Shown: positions 17,675 through 25,893 of the stretch, in pieces
How positions within the stretch are numbered: position 1 is the stretch's first letter
How the letters are laid out: the number at the start of each line of letters is the position of its first letter
NCBI GenBank assembly: GCA_017399035.1
Contig: JAFQEM010000003.1
Span: forward strand, 1-36,794
DNA: 36,794 nucleotides
Direction of reading: 5' to 3'
Origin: Clostridia bacterium
GTDB lineage: Bacteria > Bacillota > Clostridia > Christensenellales > Borkfalkiaceae
Made by a program: the position numbers and the translations under genes
Notes under the pieces: generated by a model
What the model was told of the DNA's origin: nothing
Database searches by the model: none
Seen by the model: the letters and a program-made list of their open reading frames with translations, nothing else

Positions 17675-17887
17675 GGAAAATTTTATTTTTATCCATTTTT
17701 TTATGTATTATATGAAAAAAACTTCGAAAATATTATTTTTTGTCCATATTAAAAGAATTTAATTTTTCAGATGAATATGATAATTATTTAGACGGAAAAA
17801 GTAAAAATATAATAATAGGATTATGTTTAATATATGAATTGAACTGGCTGATAGTATAAAACTTATTGCAAACGATTTTTAACAACT

Positions 17888-17946
17888 GTACGTAGACGGT
17901 AAATTTTTAGGTTACGTACTTGCAAAATCTGTAAGCAGATATGCAA
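17888..17946. promoter_or_regulatory. two adjacent inverted repeats, candidate operator
   Basis: GTACGTA (17888-17894) and TACGTAC (17913-17919) form the first repeat, with an 18-bp spacer. Directly after it, TTGCA (17920-17924) pairs with TGCAA (17942-17946) and ATCTG (17927-17931) with CAGAT (17936-17940), forming a second, longer dyad with a 4-nt centre. Both lie 64-122 bp upstream of the -35 box of the glycosidase gene, a plausible place for AraC-type activation. No protein has been shown to bind here; this is inference from position and symmetry. Confidence 0.5.
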
Positions 17947-18009
17947 GGTAAAAAGAATACGTTCGTTCAAAATAACTTATGATTATTTATTGTTAATGTT
18001 ACAGATATG

Positions 18010-18038
18010 TTGATTTTAATTTTAATAATTAATATAAT
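18010..18038 (+). promoter_or_regulatory. sigma-A-type promoter of the GH106-like gene
   Basis: TTGATT (18010-18015), a 17-bp spacer and a perfect TATAAT (18033-18038). The predicted start near 18045 gives a leader of about 25 nt before the ATG at 18070. The surrounding AT-richness lowers specificity, but the spacing is ideal and no other good candidate is closer to the gene. Confidence 0.75.
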
Positions 18039-18069
18039 AATAAAGATTTAATTTTTTTTGGAGATAAAT

Positions 18070-20943
18070 ATGAGTGCTTACAGATTTAAGGGTTTTCCGC
18101 AATCTAAATCGTTGCCTTTTTGGTCGTGGAACGATAAGTTGGAAAAGGAAGAACTTAAAAAACAAATTGATTGGATGCACGATAAAAATTTCGGTGGATT
18201 TTTTATGCACGCAAGGGGTGGATTAAAAACCGAATATCTTTCAGACGAATGGTTTGATTGTATAAAATGTTGTGTAGAAAAAGCGGCTGAAAAAGGAATG
18301 CAAGCATGGGCTTATGATGAAAATGGTTGGCCTAGTGGGTTTGTTGGTGGAAAACTTCTTGAAGACGAACGAAACTTAGAAAATTTTCTTGAATATTCTT
18401 ATGGTAAATTAGATGAAAGCGCGTTGGTTTCATATAAAGTTTTAGATGATGAATTAGTAAGGTTAGATAAAAATTCTAACGAAGAAAATTGTTTAAATGT
18501 CTATAAAAGAACGGCAGTTTCATCAGTTGATATATTGGATAGAAATGTAGTTCAAAAGTTCATTGATTTAACACACGAAGAGTATAAAAAGAGATTAGGC
18601 GAAAAATTTTCTTTACTTAACGGTTTTTTTACCGACGAACCACAATTTTGCCGTAAAGCGTTGTTGTTTCCGCACGTTATTATTGACGCATTTATGGAAG
18701 AATACGGGGAAGATGTTTTAGATGGACTAGGCTTATTGTTTGTAAACAAGAAGGGCTATAAAAAATTCCGTTATAAATATTGGAAACTTTGCCAAAAGTT
18801 AATGCTTGAAAATTTTGCAAAACCCGTTTATGATTGGTGTGATAAGAACGGGGTAAAACTTACTGGACATTACATAGAAGAGCGCAATATGTGGACGCAA
18901 ATGCTTTACAATGCAGGTATAATGCCGTTTTATGAATACGAACATATCCCAGGCGTTGACTGGCTTTGTAAAAGATATATGTCCGTATTGCCACTTCGTC
19001 AATTAGGAAGTGTTTGCGCACAACTTGGAAAGAAAGAGGTTTTGACTGAAACGTACGCTATGATGGGTTGGGACGCCACTCCAAAGGAATTGAAATCAAT
19101 TTGTGAATTTCAATACATGTATGGTGTAAATAAGGTATGCCAACATTTGTTACCGTATGCGGAATACGGAGAAAGAAAGAACGATTATCCTATTCATTTT
19201 ACCCCGCAGAATCCTTGGATAAACGAAGGATTTGGTAAATATAATGAGTATTTTGATAAATTAGGTGGAATATTGCAAGAAGGAAAAGAATTCGTAAACG
19301 TAGCAATGTTGCATCCTATGAGAAGTGCGTATTTTGAATACGATAAAAACGATTCTTCTACCGTGTGGGAATTGGATAACGCTCTCATAAGTTATTCGGA
19401 ATATTTAGCAAAAAACGGAATAGGTTTTCATTATCTTGATGAAACGTTGCTTGCTAAATACGGTTTTGTTGAAGGCAAAAAAATCGGCTGTGGAAAATGC
19501 GTTTATGAATACCTTATTATTCCAAAGTGTTACACTATGGATAAACCTACGGAAAAACTTTTGCGTCAGTTTATAGAAAATGGCGGTAAAGTGTTACTAG
19601 TTGCAGAAAAGCCAACTTACCTTGAAGCAGACGAATATGAATATTCATATTTAAATAGCACTACAACTTTCGAAGAGATAAAGAATAGTCAACCGTATTC
19701 AATCAAATGTTTTTATGATAAAGTTTATTCTGTTTACTATGCCTTTGATGGTTACGACTGCTTGTTATTATTGAATATTGATAACTATAATACGGCAGAA
19801 GGATATATAGACGCTAACGGAACGTTGAAAGAAGTTGATTTGCTAAAAGAAACGGAAAAGGAAATATCTAATCGTTTTACTCTAGAGCCTTTTGAGTCTA
19901 AAATTATCGTAATTGAAAAGAATAAATCACAAAAAGTGGAAGAGAAAGCCGTTAAAGAAGTTGTTTTTCCTTATGATAAATTGAACGTAGTAGAAAGTAG
20001 CGATAATTGTTTATTGTTAGATTATGCAGAATATTCATTTGACGGAAAAGATTATTCTAAACCAACCGCGATTATAGGTATATTTGACCAGTTGTTAAAA
20101 AAACAATATATCGGTGACTTATATTTAAGATTTAGTTTTGCAGTAAAAGAAATACCTAAAACGGCAAAAATATTGTCTGAATATGAAAACGCAGTTATTT
20201 GTGTAAACGGACAAGAGGCGTCGTTTAACGGCGAATACTATTACGAAAAGAAAATGAAATTGGCAGATATTTCATCATTGTTGAAAGAAGGTGAAAACGA
20301 GTTAACGGTTAAACTCAAGTTCTATCAAGATGAAACGGTATACTATGCGCTTTTTGGGGAAGGAGTTACGGAAAGTTTACGTAATTGTTTAGCGTATAAC
20401 ACTTATTTAGAAAGTATACGATTTTTAGGTGATTTTGGCGTTTATTCAGATGATAAATTTATCTGGGCAAGAGAAAGAGACGTGTTATTTGCTCAAAACT
20501 TTTATATAGGTAAAAAGAAAGAAGTTATCAAAGAAATGACTACGGATGGATATCCTTTCTTTGCTGGTAGAATAAGGTTTAAAAATACGATAAAATTGAT
20601 TGATACAAACGTTAAACTTAGATTTTTAGGTAAAATTCACTTTGCATACGTATACGTAAACGGTAGTAAAGTTGGAGAATTAATGTTTAACGATACTATT
20701 GACATTTCAAACTATGCAGTAGTAGGAGATAATTTGATAGAAATTGAAATTTTCACTGGATTAAGAAACTTTTATGGGCCTCATCACCACGCGGTACACG
20801 ATGAAATAGGTGCGGTTTCACCAAGTGTATTTATGATGCCTAACTTGTGGAAAGAAGATACGAGTATTTGTGAAAGAAGGTCATATTGTTTAGTCCGCGC
20901 AGGAATTTTTAAACCTAACGAAAAAGAATGGTATCACTTGTAA
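18070..20943 (+). CDS. GH106-like glycoside hydrolase (cytoplasmic), putative alpha-L-rhamnosidase
   Basis: A 957-residue enzyme that looks like the GH106 (Glyco_hydro_106) group, whose known members release alpha-L-rhamnose. Landmarks are PFWSWND (16-22), FGGFFMHARGGLKTEYLS (41-58), WAYDENGWPSG (80-90), GFFTDEPQF ending at residue 193, GHYIEERNMW and LTETYAMMGWD. The acidic residues in YDENGW and TDEP are candidates for the active site. A jelly-roll domain of galactose-binding type fills the C-terminal third (FAGRIRFKNTIKL, FAYVYVNGSKVG). There is no signal peptide, so it should act in the cytoplasm on imported fragments. The ATG follows GGAG with 6-bp spacing; a TTG four codons upstream is rejected. 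It is transcribed alone from its own promoter, divergent from AraC 1. The specificity is inferred. Confidence 0.8.
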   Translation: MSAYRFKGFPQSKSLPFWSWNDKLEKEELKKQIDWMHDKNFGGFFMHARGGLKTEYLSDEWFDCIKCCVEKAAEKGMQAWAYDENGWPSGFVGGKLLEDERNLENFLEYSYGKLDESALVSYKVLDDELVRLDKNSNEENCLNVYKRTAVSSVDILDRNVVQKFIDLTHEEYKKRLGEKFSLLNGFFTDEPQFCRKALLFPHVIIDAFMEEYGEDVLDGLGLLFVNKKGYKKFRYKYWKLCQKLMLENFAKPVYDWCDKNGVKLTGHYIEERNMWTQMLYNAGIMPFYEYEHIPGVDWLCKRYMSVLPLRQLGSVCAQLGKKEVLTETYAMMGWDATPKELKSICEFQYMYGVNKVCQHLLPYAEYGERKNDYPIHFTPQNPWINEGFGKYNEYFDKLGGILQEGKEFVNVAMLHPMRSAYFEYDKNDSSTVWELDNALISYSEYLAKNGIGFHYLDETLLAKYGFVEGKKIGCGKCVYEYLIIPKCYTMDKPTEKLLRQFIENGGKVLLVAEKPTYLEADEYEYSYLNSTTTFEEIKNSQPYSIKCFYDKVYSVYYAFDGYDCLLLLNIDNYNTAEGYIDANGTLKEVDLLKETEKEISNRFTLEPFESKIIVIEKNKSQKVEEKAVKEVVFPYDKLNVVESSDNCLLLDYAEYSFDGKDYSKPTAIIGIFDQLLKKQYIGDLYLRFSFAVKEIPKTAKILSEYENAVICVNGQEASFNGEYYYEKKMKLADISSLLKEGENELTVKLKFYQDETVYYALFGEGVTESLRNCLAYNTYLESIRFLGDFGVYSDDKFIWARERDVLFAQNFYIGKKKEVIKEMTTDGYPFFAGRIRFKNTIKLIDTNVKLRFLGKIHFAYVYVNGSKVGELMFNDTIDISNYAVVGDNLIEIEIFTGLRNFYGPHHHAVHDEIGAVSPSVFMMPNLWKEDTSICERRSYCLVRAGIFKPNEKEWYHL

Positions 20944-21059
20944 ATTATGAGAAGAAAAAACTTCAACTTTCTCACAACTTATTTGATAACGACGCATTGT
21001 TTTTTGAAACGGAAAAAGATAAGGTTAAACTAAAATTTTCAAAAACAAAAAATCAGTAG
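20928..21059 (+). CDS. possible small protein or gene remnant (43 aa)
   Basis: A short frame beginning at an ATG that overlaps the last 16 bases of the GH106-like gene in another frame. It encodes a charged, Lys-rich peptide (for example LFDNDALFFETEKDKVKLKF) with no signal peptide, membrane segment or recognised family. The ribosome binding site is poor (AAAAAGA). It could be a coupled small protein, the tail of a degraded gene, or chance. Confidence 0.22.
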   Translation: MVSLVNYEKKKLQLSHNLFDNDALFFETEKDKVKLKFSKTKNQ

Positions 21060-21189
21060 TATAGCATAAAATATTTAAAAATTCAACATATAATGACAAT
21101 ATATGCTATTTTACAAACTTAAAATTACGCCGACTGACCATTTGTAAGAAAATAGTTCAATTAAGTTGGCGGACGTGCAACCAAGTGAG

Positions 21190-21227
21190 ACACTGTTGAA
21201 CCATCTATGGTTCAACAGTGTTTTTTT
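21190..21227 (+). terminator. strong rho-independent terminator of the GH106-like transcript
   Basis: Perfect 15-bp arms (21190-21204 and 21207-21221) followed by a run of T to 21227. It is the first strong terminator downstream of the glycosidase gene on +. Confidence 0.9.
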
Positions 21228-21369
21228 ATTAGGAAAATACTGACGATTTTGCTGTTTTAGAAATGATGAAAAATATCGATTTCTTTATTTTTAAAATTGA
21301 TATTTTTAATAAAATTGTTCTTAACAACCCTAATTTTTTGATATAAAGAAGTATTTTTATAAAAGAGAA

Positions 21370-21398
21370 AGCCCTGACATTATTCGTCAGGACTTTTT
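21370..21398. terminator. hairpin terminator, probably for AraC regulator 2
   Basis: CCTGAC (21373-21378) pairs with GTCAGG (21386-21391), extended by further pairs past one C/A mismatch, with TTTTT after it on + and a T-rich stretch (CTTTCTCTTTT) after it on -. It sits about 75 bp beyond the 3' end of the - strand AraC gene and probably ends that transcript. Confidence 0.65.
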
Positions 21399-21471
21399 GT
21401 TTTAATTTATAGTTCTGCTGTTGGTCCGTACTTGATTTGCGATAAATTTATCTGCTACTGCTAGGTTTTAA

Positions 21472-22305
21472 TTAGCGGTATTTTGCAGGCGTGCAGTTAA
21501 AATGTTGCTTAAACAATTTATTAAAATATGAAAGTGAAGAAAAACCACATTCTTGTGAAATATCAAATAGAGAACTACTGGTAGTTTTTAATAAATGCGC
21601 GGCGTAATTTAACCTTAATTGATTTATATATTCGGTTAAAGAAATATGCATATACTTTTTAAATGTATTGCAAATATGACTTTTGCTGTAGTTAAAATTA
21701 GAAAAAACGTAATCCGTGCCTTGTCTTAAATTATTGCGCATATTGAGTTTTTGAATAATTTGATTGACTAATAGCGGATAGTCGTTTTCTTTTTGAAACA
21801 ATGGCTTATTGTAATAATACAGCAATTCAATAAGAATAGTTTTTGCAAAAATAAGTTTAGAAGAAGTGTTGCTACTTGCGATAGAAGAGTATTCAGCAAT
21901 TCTTTTTTCAAACTTCTCTATTGCTGCAACGGGAAGGTTTGTTTTAAAAGGCAAATCGCTTTTATGATAATCTTCTAACAAATTAGGATGCAAAAAGTTC
22001 AGCACTTCTTCAAAAAAGGTTGACTTAAAAATTATATCTCTATGATAAGACAAACAGTTATTATCTCTAATATACGCGTGTTTATCTTGTGGGCGTAAAA
22101 AAATAACGTCGCCTGCATTAAGGTCCATGCGCTGTCCATTGACGTAATGCGGTAAAAGACCGTCTATTACGTAACAAATCTCGTAAAACGAGTGGTCGTG
22201 ATAGTCTACGTCAAAAGAATTGATTATGTGAGAATTTAATACCGAAGTGTCATAAGACATATTGTCGTTTAGGTGTATAACCTGACTATATAAAGGATTG
22301 CTCAT
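21472..22305 (-). CDS. AraC-family transcriptional regulator 2
   Basis: A 277-residue regulator. The N-terminal cupin domain includes DYHDHSFYEICYVIDGLLPH and LNAGDVIFLRPQDKHAY. The C-terminal 100 residues hold two helix-turn-helix units (GTDYVFSNFNYSKSHICNTF; SLFDISQECGFSSLSYFNKL) and end in FKQHFNCTPAKYR, the AraC signature. I choose the ATG at 22305. A longer reading from a TTG at 22341 would start inside the -35 box of its own promoter. No ribosome binding site precedes the ATG, and the -10 box is only 6 bases away, so the message may be leaderless. It is divergent from locus B, its most likely target. The HxH in the cupin (HDH) could bind metal or ligand, as in relatives. Confidence 0.92.
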   Translation of the reverse strand: MSNPLYSQVIHLNDNMSYDTSVLNSHIINSFDVDYHDHSFYEICYVIDGLLPHYVNGQRMDLNAGDVIFLRPQDKHAYIRDNNCLSYHRDIIFKSTFFEEVLNFLHPNLLEDYHKSDLPFKTNLPVAAIEKFEKRIAEYSSIASSNTSSKLIFAKTILIELLYYYNKPLFQKENDYPLLVNQIIQKLNMRNNLRQGTDYVFSNFNYSKSHICNTFKKYMHISLTEYINQLRLNYAAHLLKTTSSSLFDISQECGFSSLSYFNKLFKQHFNCTPAKYR

Positions 22306-22311
22306 ACTCAA

Positions 22312-22341
22312 ATTATAATAGCACCAAAAAGGAAAAGTCAA
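22312..22341 (-). promoter_or_regulatory. promoter of AraC regulator 2, abutting its start codon
   Basis: On the - strand, TTGACT (22341-22336), an 18-bp spacer and TATAAT (22317-22312), then 6 bases and the ATG at 22305. Transcription would start at or within a base or two of the ATG. Confidence 0.75.
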
Positions 22342-22424
22342 ATATTTTTCAATAAAACGCTTATTTTTTTGCTATATTTTGAAAAACATAACAACACAGA
22401 GCATTTTTAGAGTGAATTTTGGTA

Positions 22425-22453
22425 TTGACAGTTTATGGGTTGTACTGTAAAAT
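22425..22453 (+). promoter_or_regulatory. sigma-A-type promoter of locus B
   Basis: A perfect TTGACA (22425-22430), a 17-bp spacer and TAAAAT (22448-22453). The predicted start near 22460 gives a leader of about 80 nt before the gene at 22542. It is back to back with the AraC 2 promoter, 83 bp away, so one operator could serve both. Confidence 0.85.
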
Positions 22454-22495
22454 ATTAGTGTACAATGAGAAATAATACAAAAATGTCTTTACTTT

Positions 22496-22519
22496 ACGAG
22501 CGCTCTAACTAACGCTCGT
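22496..22519 (+). promoter_or_regulatory. leader hairpin upstream of the EEP-family gene
   Basis: ACGAGCG (22496-22502) pairs with CGCTCGT (22513-22519) across a 10-nt loop in the 5' leader, ending 12 bases before the GGTGG ribosome binding site. It may stabilise the mRNA or modulate translation; no riboswitch class is recognised. Confidence 0.5.
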
Positions 22520-22541
22520 AACAAGCTTTTGGTGGATAGAA

Positions 22542-23297
22542 ATGGATTTGAAAATAGGAACTTATAATATTTGCCATTGTGGCAACTTTGAAAAGAGAAA
22601 ACAAAGCGGAAAAGACTTTGTGGTAAAAGTAGATATTGAAAAAACGGCAAGCGCCATAAAAGGGCTTGGGCTTGACGTTATAGGACTTAACGAAGTTTTT
22701 GACGACGGTGAAAAAGAAGAATATTTAAAGCAAACGGAAAAACTTGCGCGTCTTGCAGGGTATGAGTATTTTGAGTTTGCGTTGGGGGAAAAATTTAGTT
22801 GGACTACGATAGGCAACGCTGTGCTGTCGCATTATCCTATAATAGGCGTTGAAAAAATTATAGTAAAAAAACCCGAAGAAAAAGATAGAAATATTGAAGG
22901 CGCGCTATGGTGGGAAGATAGGGTTTTGCTAATTGTTGATATTTTGGTTGATAAAAAGCCTATTCGTGTTATAGAAAGCCATTTTGGGCTTAACCTTTTA
23001 GAACAACAAAACATAGTCAAAAAAGTTTGCAAGGTTATTGATGAAAGTAAATATCCGGTTGTGTTGATGGGGGATTTTAACGTTTTGCCAAACGACCAAG
23101 TTCTAAACGATATTTACAAAAGGTTAAAAAGCGTTGCAAAAGAGACTGGAAATAAAGAGTTTACTTTTTCTTCTTATAACCCAGAAAAACAAATAGACTA
23201 TATTTTCGTTTCAAAAAGCGTAAAAATAAAATCTTGTACCGTACACGATATTTTAACTTCTGACCATAGACCCTTGACGGCAGAGGTAGAAGTGTAG
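22542..23297 (+). CDS. endonuclease/exonuclease/phosphatase (EEP) family hydrolase
   Basis: A metal-dependent phosphoesterase fold of 251 residues. All family landmarks are present: TYNIC (Asn9), GLNEV (metal-binding Glu51), GNAVLS, ESHFGL, MGDFNV (Asp178, Asn180), QIDYIFVS and the terminal SDHRPL (Asp241, His242 catalytic pair). There is no signal peptide, so it is cytoplasmic. Families with this fold cleave DNA, RNA, inositol phosphates or sphingomyelin, and the sequence does not decide which. The ATG is preceded by GGTGG and a leader hairpin. It is the first gene after the locus B promoter, 91 bp ahead of a secreted-protein gene with no terminator between, so it is probably part of that operon. 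Its role in a glycan locus is unclear. Confidence 0.92.
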   Translation: MDLKIGTYNICHCGNFEKRKQSGKDFVVKVDIEKTASAIKGLGLDVIGLNEVFDDGEKEEYLKQTEKLARLAGYEYFEFALGEKFSWTTIGNAVLSHYPIIGVEKIIVKKPEEKDRNIEGALWWEDRVLLIVDILVDKKPIRVIESHFGLNLLEQQNIVKKVCKVIDESKYPVVLMGDFNVLPNDQVLNDIYKRLKSVAKETGNKEFTFSSYNPEKQIDYIFVSKSVKIKSCTVHDILTSDHRPLTAEVEV

Positions 23298-23388
23298 TAA
23301 AAAACGCAACCGTTTACGTAAATTAAATTCAAAATAGGTATAAATGGCAATTTGTCAAATATATAAAAATTTTATGGAGGAAAATCCT

Positions 23389-25878
23389 ATGACAAAACAA
23401 GGAAAAAAACTAACTATTGCAATTTTAAGTGCAATAATGGCGTTGGCTTTAATCTTTATGGGCTTATTTGGTTATTCACAGTCAACTGCTTACGCAAGCG
23501 GGGCAGGTTCAACCCCGTCAACAACCTATAAGGTTACTCAAACTGGCACTATCAGCACTGATAAGTGGGGTGGTATTGCTTTGATGAGCACAAGTAAGAC
23601 TGCAATTAAAAACGGCGATACCTTTTATATAGGCTATACAGTAGATGCAGGTACGCATACTTTGTCTTCTAGTGTTTTAGAAGGTGTTTTGGTAACTAGC
23701 AACTTAACCAACCGTATACACGTTGACCTTACAACAGGTAGTGGAAACGGTAGACATCAAGGAACGTTTTATTCTGCAGAAAAAGATATGTTACAAGCAG
23801 GCGCGTCTTATTTGATTACTATTACAATAACCGAAGATGCAACTACTGCAGGCAAAATGTCAGTAGGTTCGTCGGTTTCTAAAACAACTTCTAGCGGAAC
23901 TACAAGTTACGGTATGTGGGAAGGTCGTGGAAGTATTACCGAGGCAGGTAGCAAAGAATATTCAGTAGGTTTGTGGCTAGGAATGGCTGGATTTACTTGT
24001 GAAAATCTTGCAATTTCAAACTTTTATATTATGGATGCAAACGGCAACGATTTAGGTGTTCAAAACGTTGTTGAAAGTGGCAACACCGTTGATTTAAGCA
24101 TTCAACCTGAAAAGTGTGGCGTAACCTTTAATAAAGCAGACGGCACGGCTCTTGCTGATTTAACTCAAGTGGTTGAATTAAATTCTCAAATCACTCTTCC
24201 ACAAGGCGAGTCAAACGGTTTCGTTTGTTGGAAAGACGCTAGCGGAAAAATGTATAAAGCAGGCGATAAATTTACTGTAACTTCTGCAAGCACCCTTACC
24301 GAAGTTTGTACGGTAGTTGCCCAAAAGCAATATGCGGTTGTGCAAAACGGCGACGTAATCACTAACAAGTGGGGCGGTTTTAACCTTATGAACGCAACTA
24401 AAAACACGTTCACCGTTGGTGAAACTGCTTATATGGGTTATACGGTAGAAGACGTTGTGGTTGACTTTACTTCTGTTTCTAGTTCAAAACACGGTTTAAT
24501 TTTCACAAACAACGCAAGCACTCGTACTCACACGGACTTAACGATAGGAAATTGGTATAGTGCAGACGCGCCCGACGGAAAGTTTGGTATTCAATCATAT
24601 ACCACGTATTCACAAAATAATAACTTGCTAGAAAAAGGCGCAACTTATAGAATTTCAATTAAATTAGTGGAAAAAGGTTCTGCCTATGCGATTGAAACTC
24701 AAATTATTAAAATCAATGATGTAGGCGTAACAACTATCAACCTTACTGATTATACTAGATATTTTAACACCATAAATAAAGACGCTGGTTTAGATTATTT
24801 CTTCGGAATTTTCTTACCTATTACAGGTGAAACTTCGTTAGAATATGAAAATATTGCGTTAACCAACGTATTTATTGCAGATGAAACTGGTGCAGATTTA
24901 GGCGTTACCGCTCGTTCAGACGTTAACGAAAGTATCAATCTTGCTATCGGCGAACAAGCAGAAACTATCAACGTAACTTACAAAAAGGCAAATGGTGAAG
25001 TTATCAACGAATATAGTGGTGAAAAACAATTTGGCGCGTTTATCGCTGAAAACGGTGTTTCTAGCGGTTTCGTTTGTTGGAAAGCAGGCAATTTAACTTA
25101 CAAAGCAGGCGACACAGTTTTATCTCTTACCGATATTGAACTTCAAGAAGTTTGCGCAGATATCGCATTGACTGACGGCGCAAGCATAAGAATAGGCGAC
25201 CCCACTGGTTTACGCTTTAGGTCTGTTATGGAAAAGAGTGTATGCGACGCTTTGATTGCAACCTTTGGCGCAGAAAACGTTGTTAGCGGTACTTTGATTT
25301 TACCAACCGACTACTTAAAGTCTGACGTAGAGTTTACTATTGAAGGTCTTAACGCAAAATCCGTTAAATATAAGAATATCGTAAACGACGGTGCAAACAG
25401 CGTTATCAAAGTGGGCAACGTAGAATATTATGCTTACTATGCGTCTTTGGTAAATATTCTTGCGCAAAACTTAACTCGTGAATTTTCTGCTAGAGCATAT
25501 TTAACCATTAAGTTAAACGCAACCGAAAGCATAACCGTATATTCTGATTACAACGCAGAAAAGAATTCAAGGTCAGTTTACGAAGTTGCTTACAATATGT
25601 ATGCAGATGAAGATGAACTTAACGAAATCAATACCCCTGTTTTAGAAGGCTTTATAAATGCAGTTATAAATATTAACGGCGACGTAAACGGTTACACCGA
25701 AACTCGCCCAGAAAGTTATGAAGAAAGCCCCTATATCATTACTAACGAAGGTAACGTTATAACTATTACCGCAAAAGACGGTTTTGATATAGAAACGGTT
25801 AAGTTGGTATCTATAAACGGCGCAAATTACGTTGGCTTTACTGTCGACGGCGGTAAAATAGTGATTACCATAGCGTAA
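23389..25878 (+). CDS. secreted protein with two tandem beta-sandwich repeats and an ASIR-type domain (829 aa)
   Basis: A probable extracellular binding protein. The signal peptide ends near residue 36 (STAYA/SG). Two repeats of about 270 residues follow, roughly 47-310 and 314-585. Each starts with a Q.G.(I/V).T.KWGG..LM segment, runs through a lectin-like sandwich and ends in a small InlB-repeat-like unit (GFVCWK, then YKAGD). From about 597 comes the domain opening GASIRIGDPTGLRFRSVMEK, shared with the 815-aa protein of locus A, then a short beta-rich tail from 765. No anchor or catalytic motif is seen. I choose the ATG at 23389, preceded by TGGAGG (23375-23380); upstream in-frame starts at 23344 and 23374 fit the ribosome binding site less well. 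A small peptide gene follows 15 bases later. Confidence 0.85.
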   Translation: MTKQGKKLTIAILSAIMALALIFMGLFGYSQSTAYASGAGSTPSTTYKVTQTGTISTDKWGGIALMSTSKTAIKNGDTFYIGYTVDAGTHTLSSSVLEGVLVTSNLTNRIHVDLTTGSGNGRHQGTFYSAEKDMLQAGASYLITITITEDATTAGKMSVGSSVSKTTSSGTTSYGMWEGRGSITEAGSKEYSVGLWLGMAGFTCENLAISNFYIMDANGNDLGVQNVVESGNTVDLSIQPEKCGVTFNKADGTALADLTQVVELNSQITLPQGESNGFVCWKDASGKMYKAGDKFTVTSASTLTEVCTVVAQKQYAVVQNGDVITNKWGGFNLMNATKNTFTVGETAYMGYTVEDVVVDFTSVSSSKHGLIFTNNASTRTHTDLTIGNWYSADAPDGKFGIQSYTTYSQNNNLLEKGATYRISIKLVEKGSAYAIETQIIKINDVGVTTINLTDYTRYFNTINKDAGLDYFFGIFLPITGETSLEYENIALTNVFIADETGADLGVTARSDVNESINLAIGEQAETINVTYKKANGEVINEYSGEKQFGAFIAENGVSSGFVCWKAGNLTYKAGDTVLSLTDIELQEVCADIALTDGASIRIGDPTGLRFRSVMEKSVCDALIATFGAENVVSGTLILPTDYLKSDVEFTIEGLNAKSVKYKNIVNDGANSVIKVGNVEYYAYYASLVNILAQNLTREFSARAYLTIKLNATESITVYSDYNAEKNSRSVYEVAYNMYADEDELNEINTPVLEGFINAVININGDVNGYTETRPESYEESPYIITNEGNVITITAKDGFDIETVKLVSINGANYVGFTVDGGKIVITIA

Positions 25879-25893
25879 AGAAGAGGTGAAAAT

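Larger units (their letters stand above)
17629..18069. other. divergent regulatory region between AraC 1 and the GH106-like gene
   Basis: A 441-bp, very AT-rich gap. It holds the regulator promoter (17646-17674, -), a pair of inverted repeats (17888-17946) and the promoter of the glycosidase gene (18010-18038, +). About 45 codons are open on + between roughly 17714 and 17860, but without a start codon or ribosome binding site, so I do not call a gene. No RNA gene was recognised. Confidence 0.7.
20944..21471. other. intergenic region with terminators and an inverted repeat
   Basis: Apart from the doubtful 43-codon frame at its start, this 528-bp AT-rich gap has no supported gene. It contains a loose inverted repeat with 8-bp arms (21061-21068 and 21102-21109), a strong terminator at 21190-21227 and a second hairpin at 21370-21398. 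The 230 bp between the glycosidase stop and its first strong terminator is unusually long. Confidence 0.7.

Noticed and set aside
17714-17860. Open stretch of about 45 codons in the AraC 1/GH106-like gap
   Set aside because: No start codon in frame, no ribosome binding site, and a composition expected of AT-rich chance sequence.
17875-17895. Catabolite-response element at TGCAAACGATTTTT
   Set aside because: The second half does not match the cre consensus, and no better copy was found near the operon starts.
23313-23322. Palindrome TTTACGTAAA upstream of the 829-aa gene as an operator related to the TACGTA repeats near 17890
   Set aside because: TACGTA-like strings are common throughout the coding regions here, so three copies in gaps are not significant by eye.
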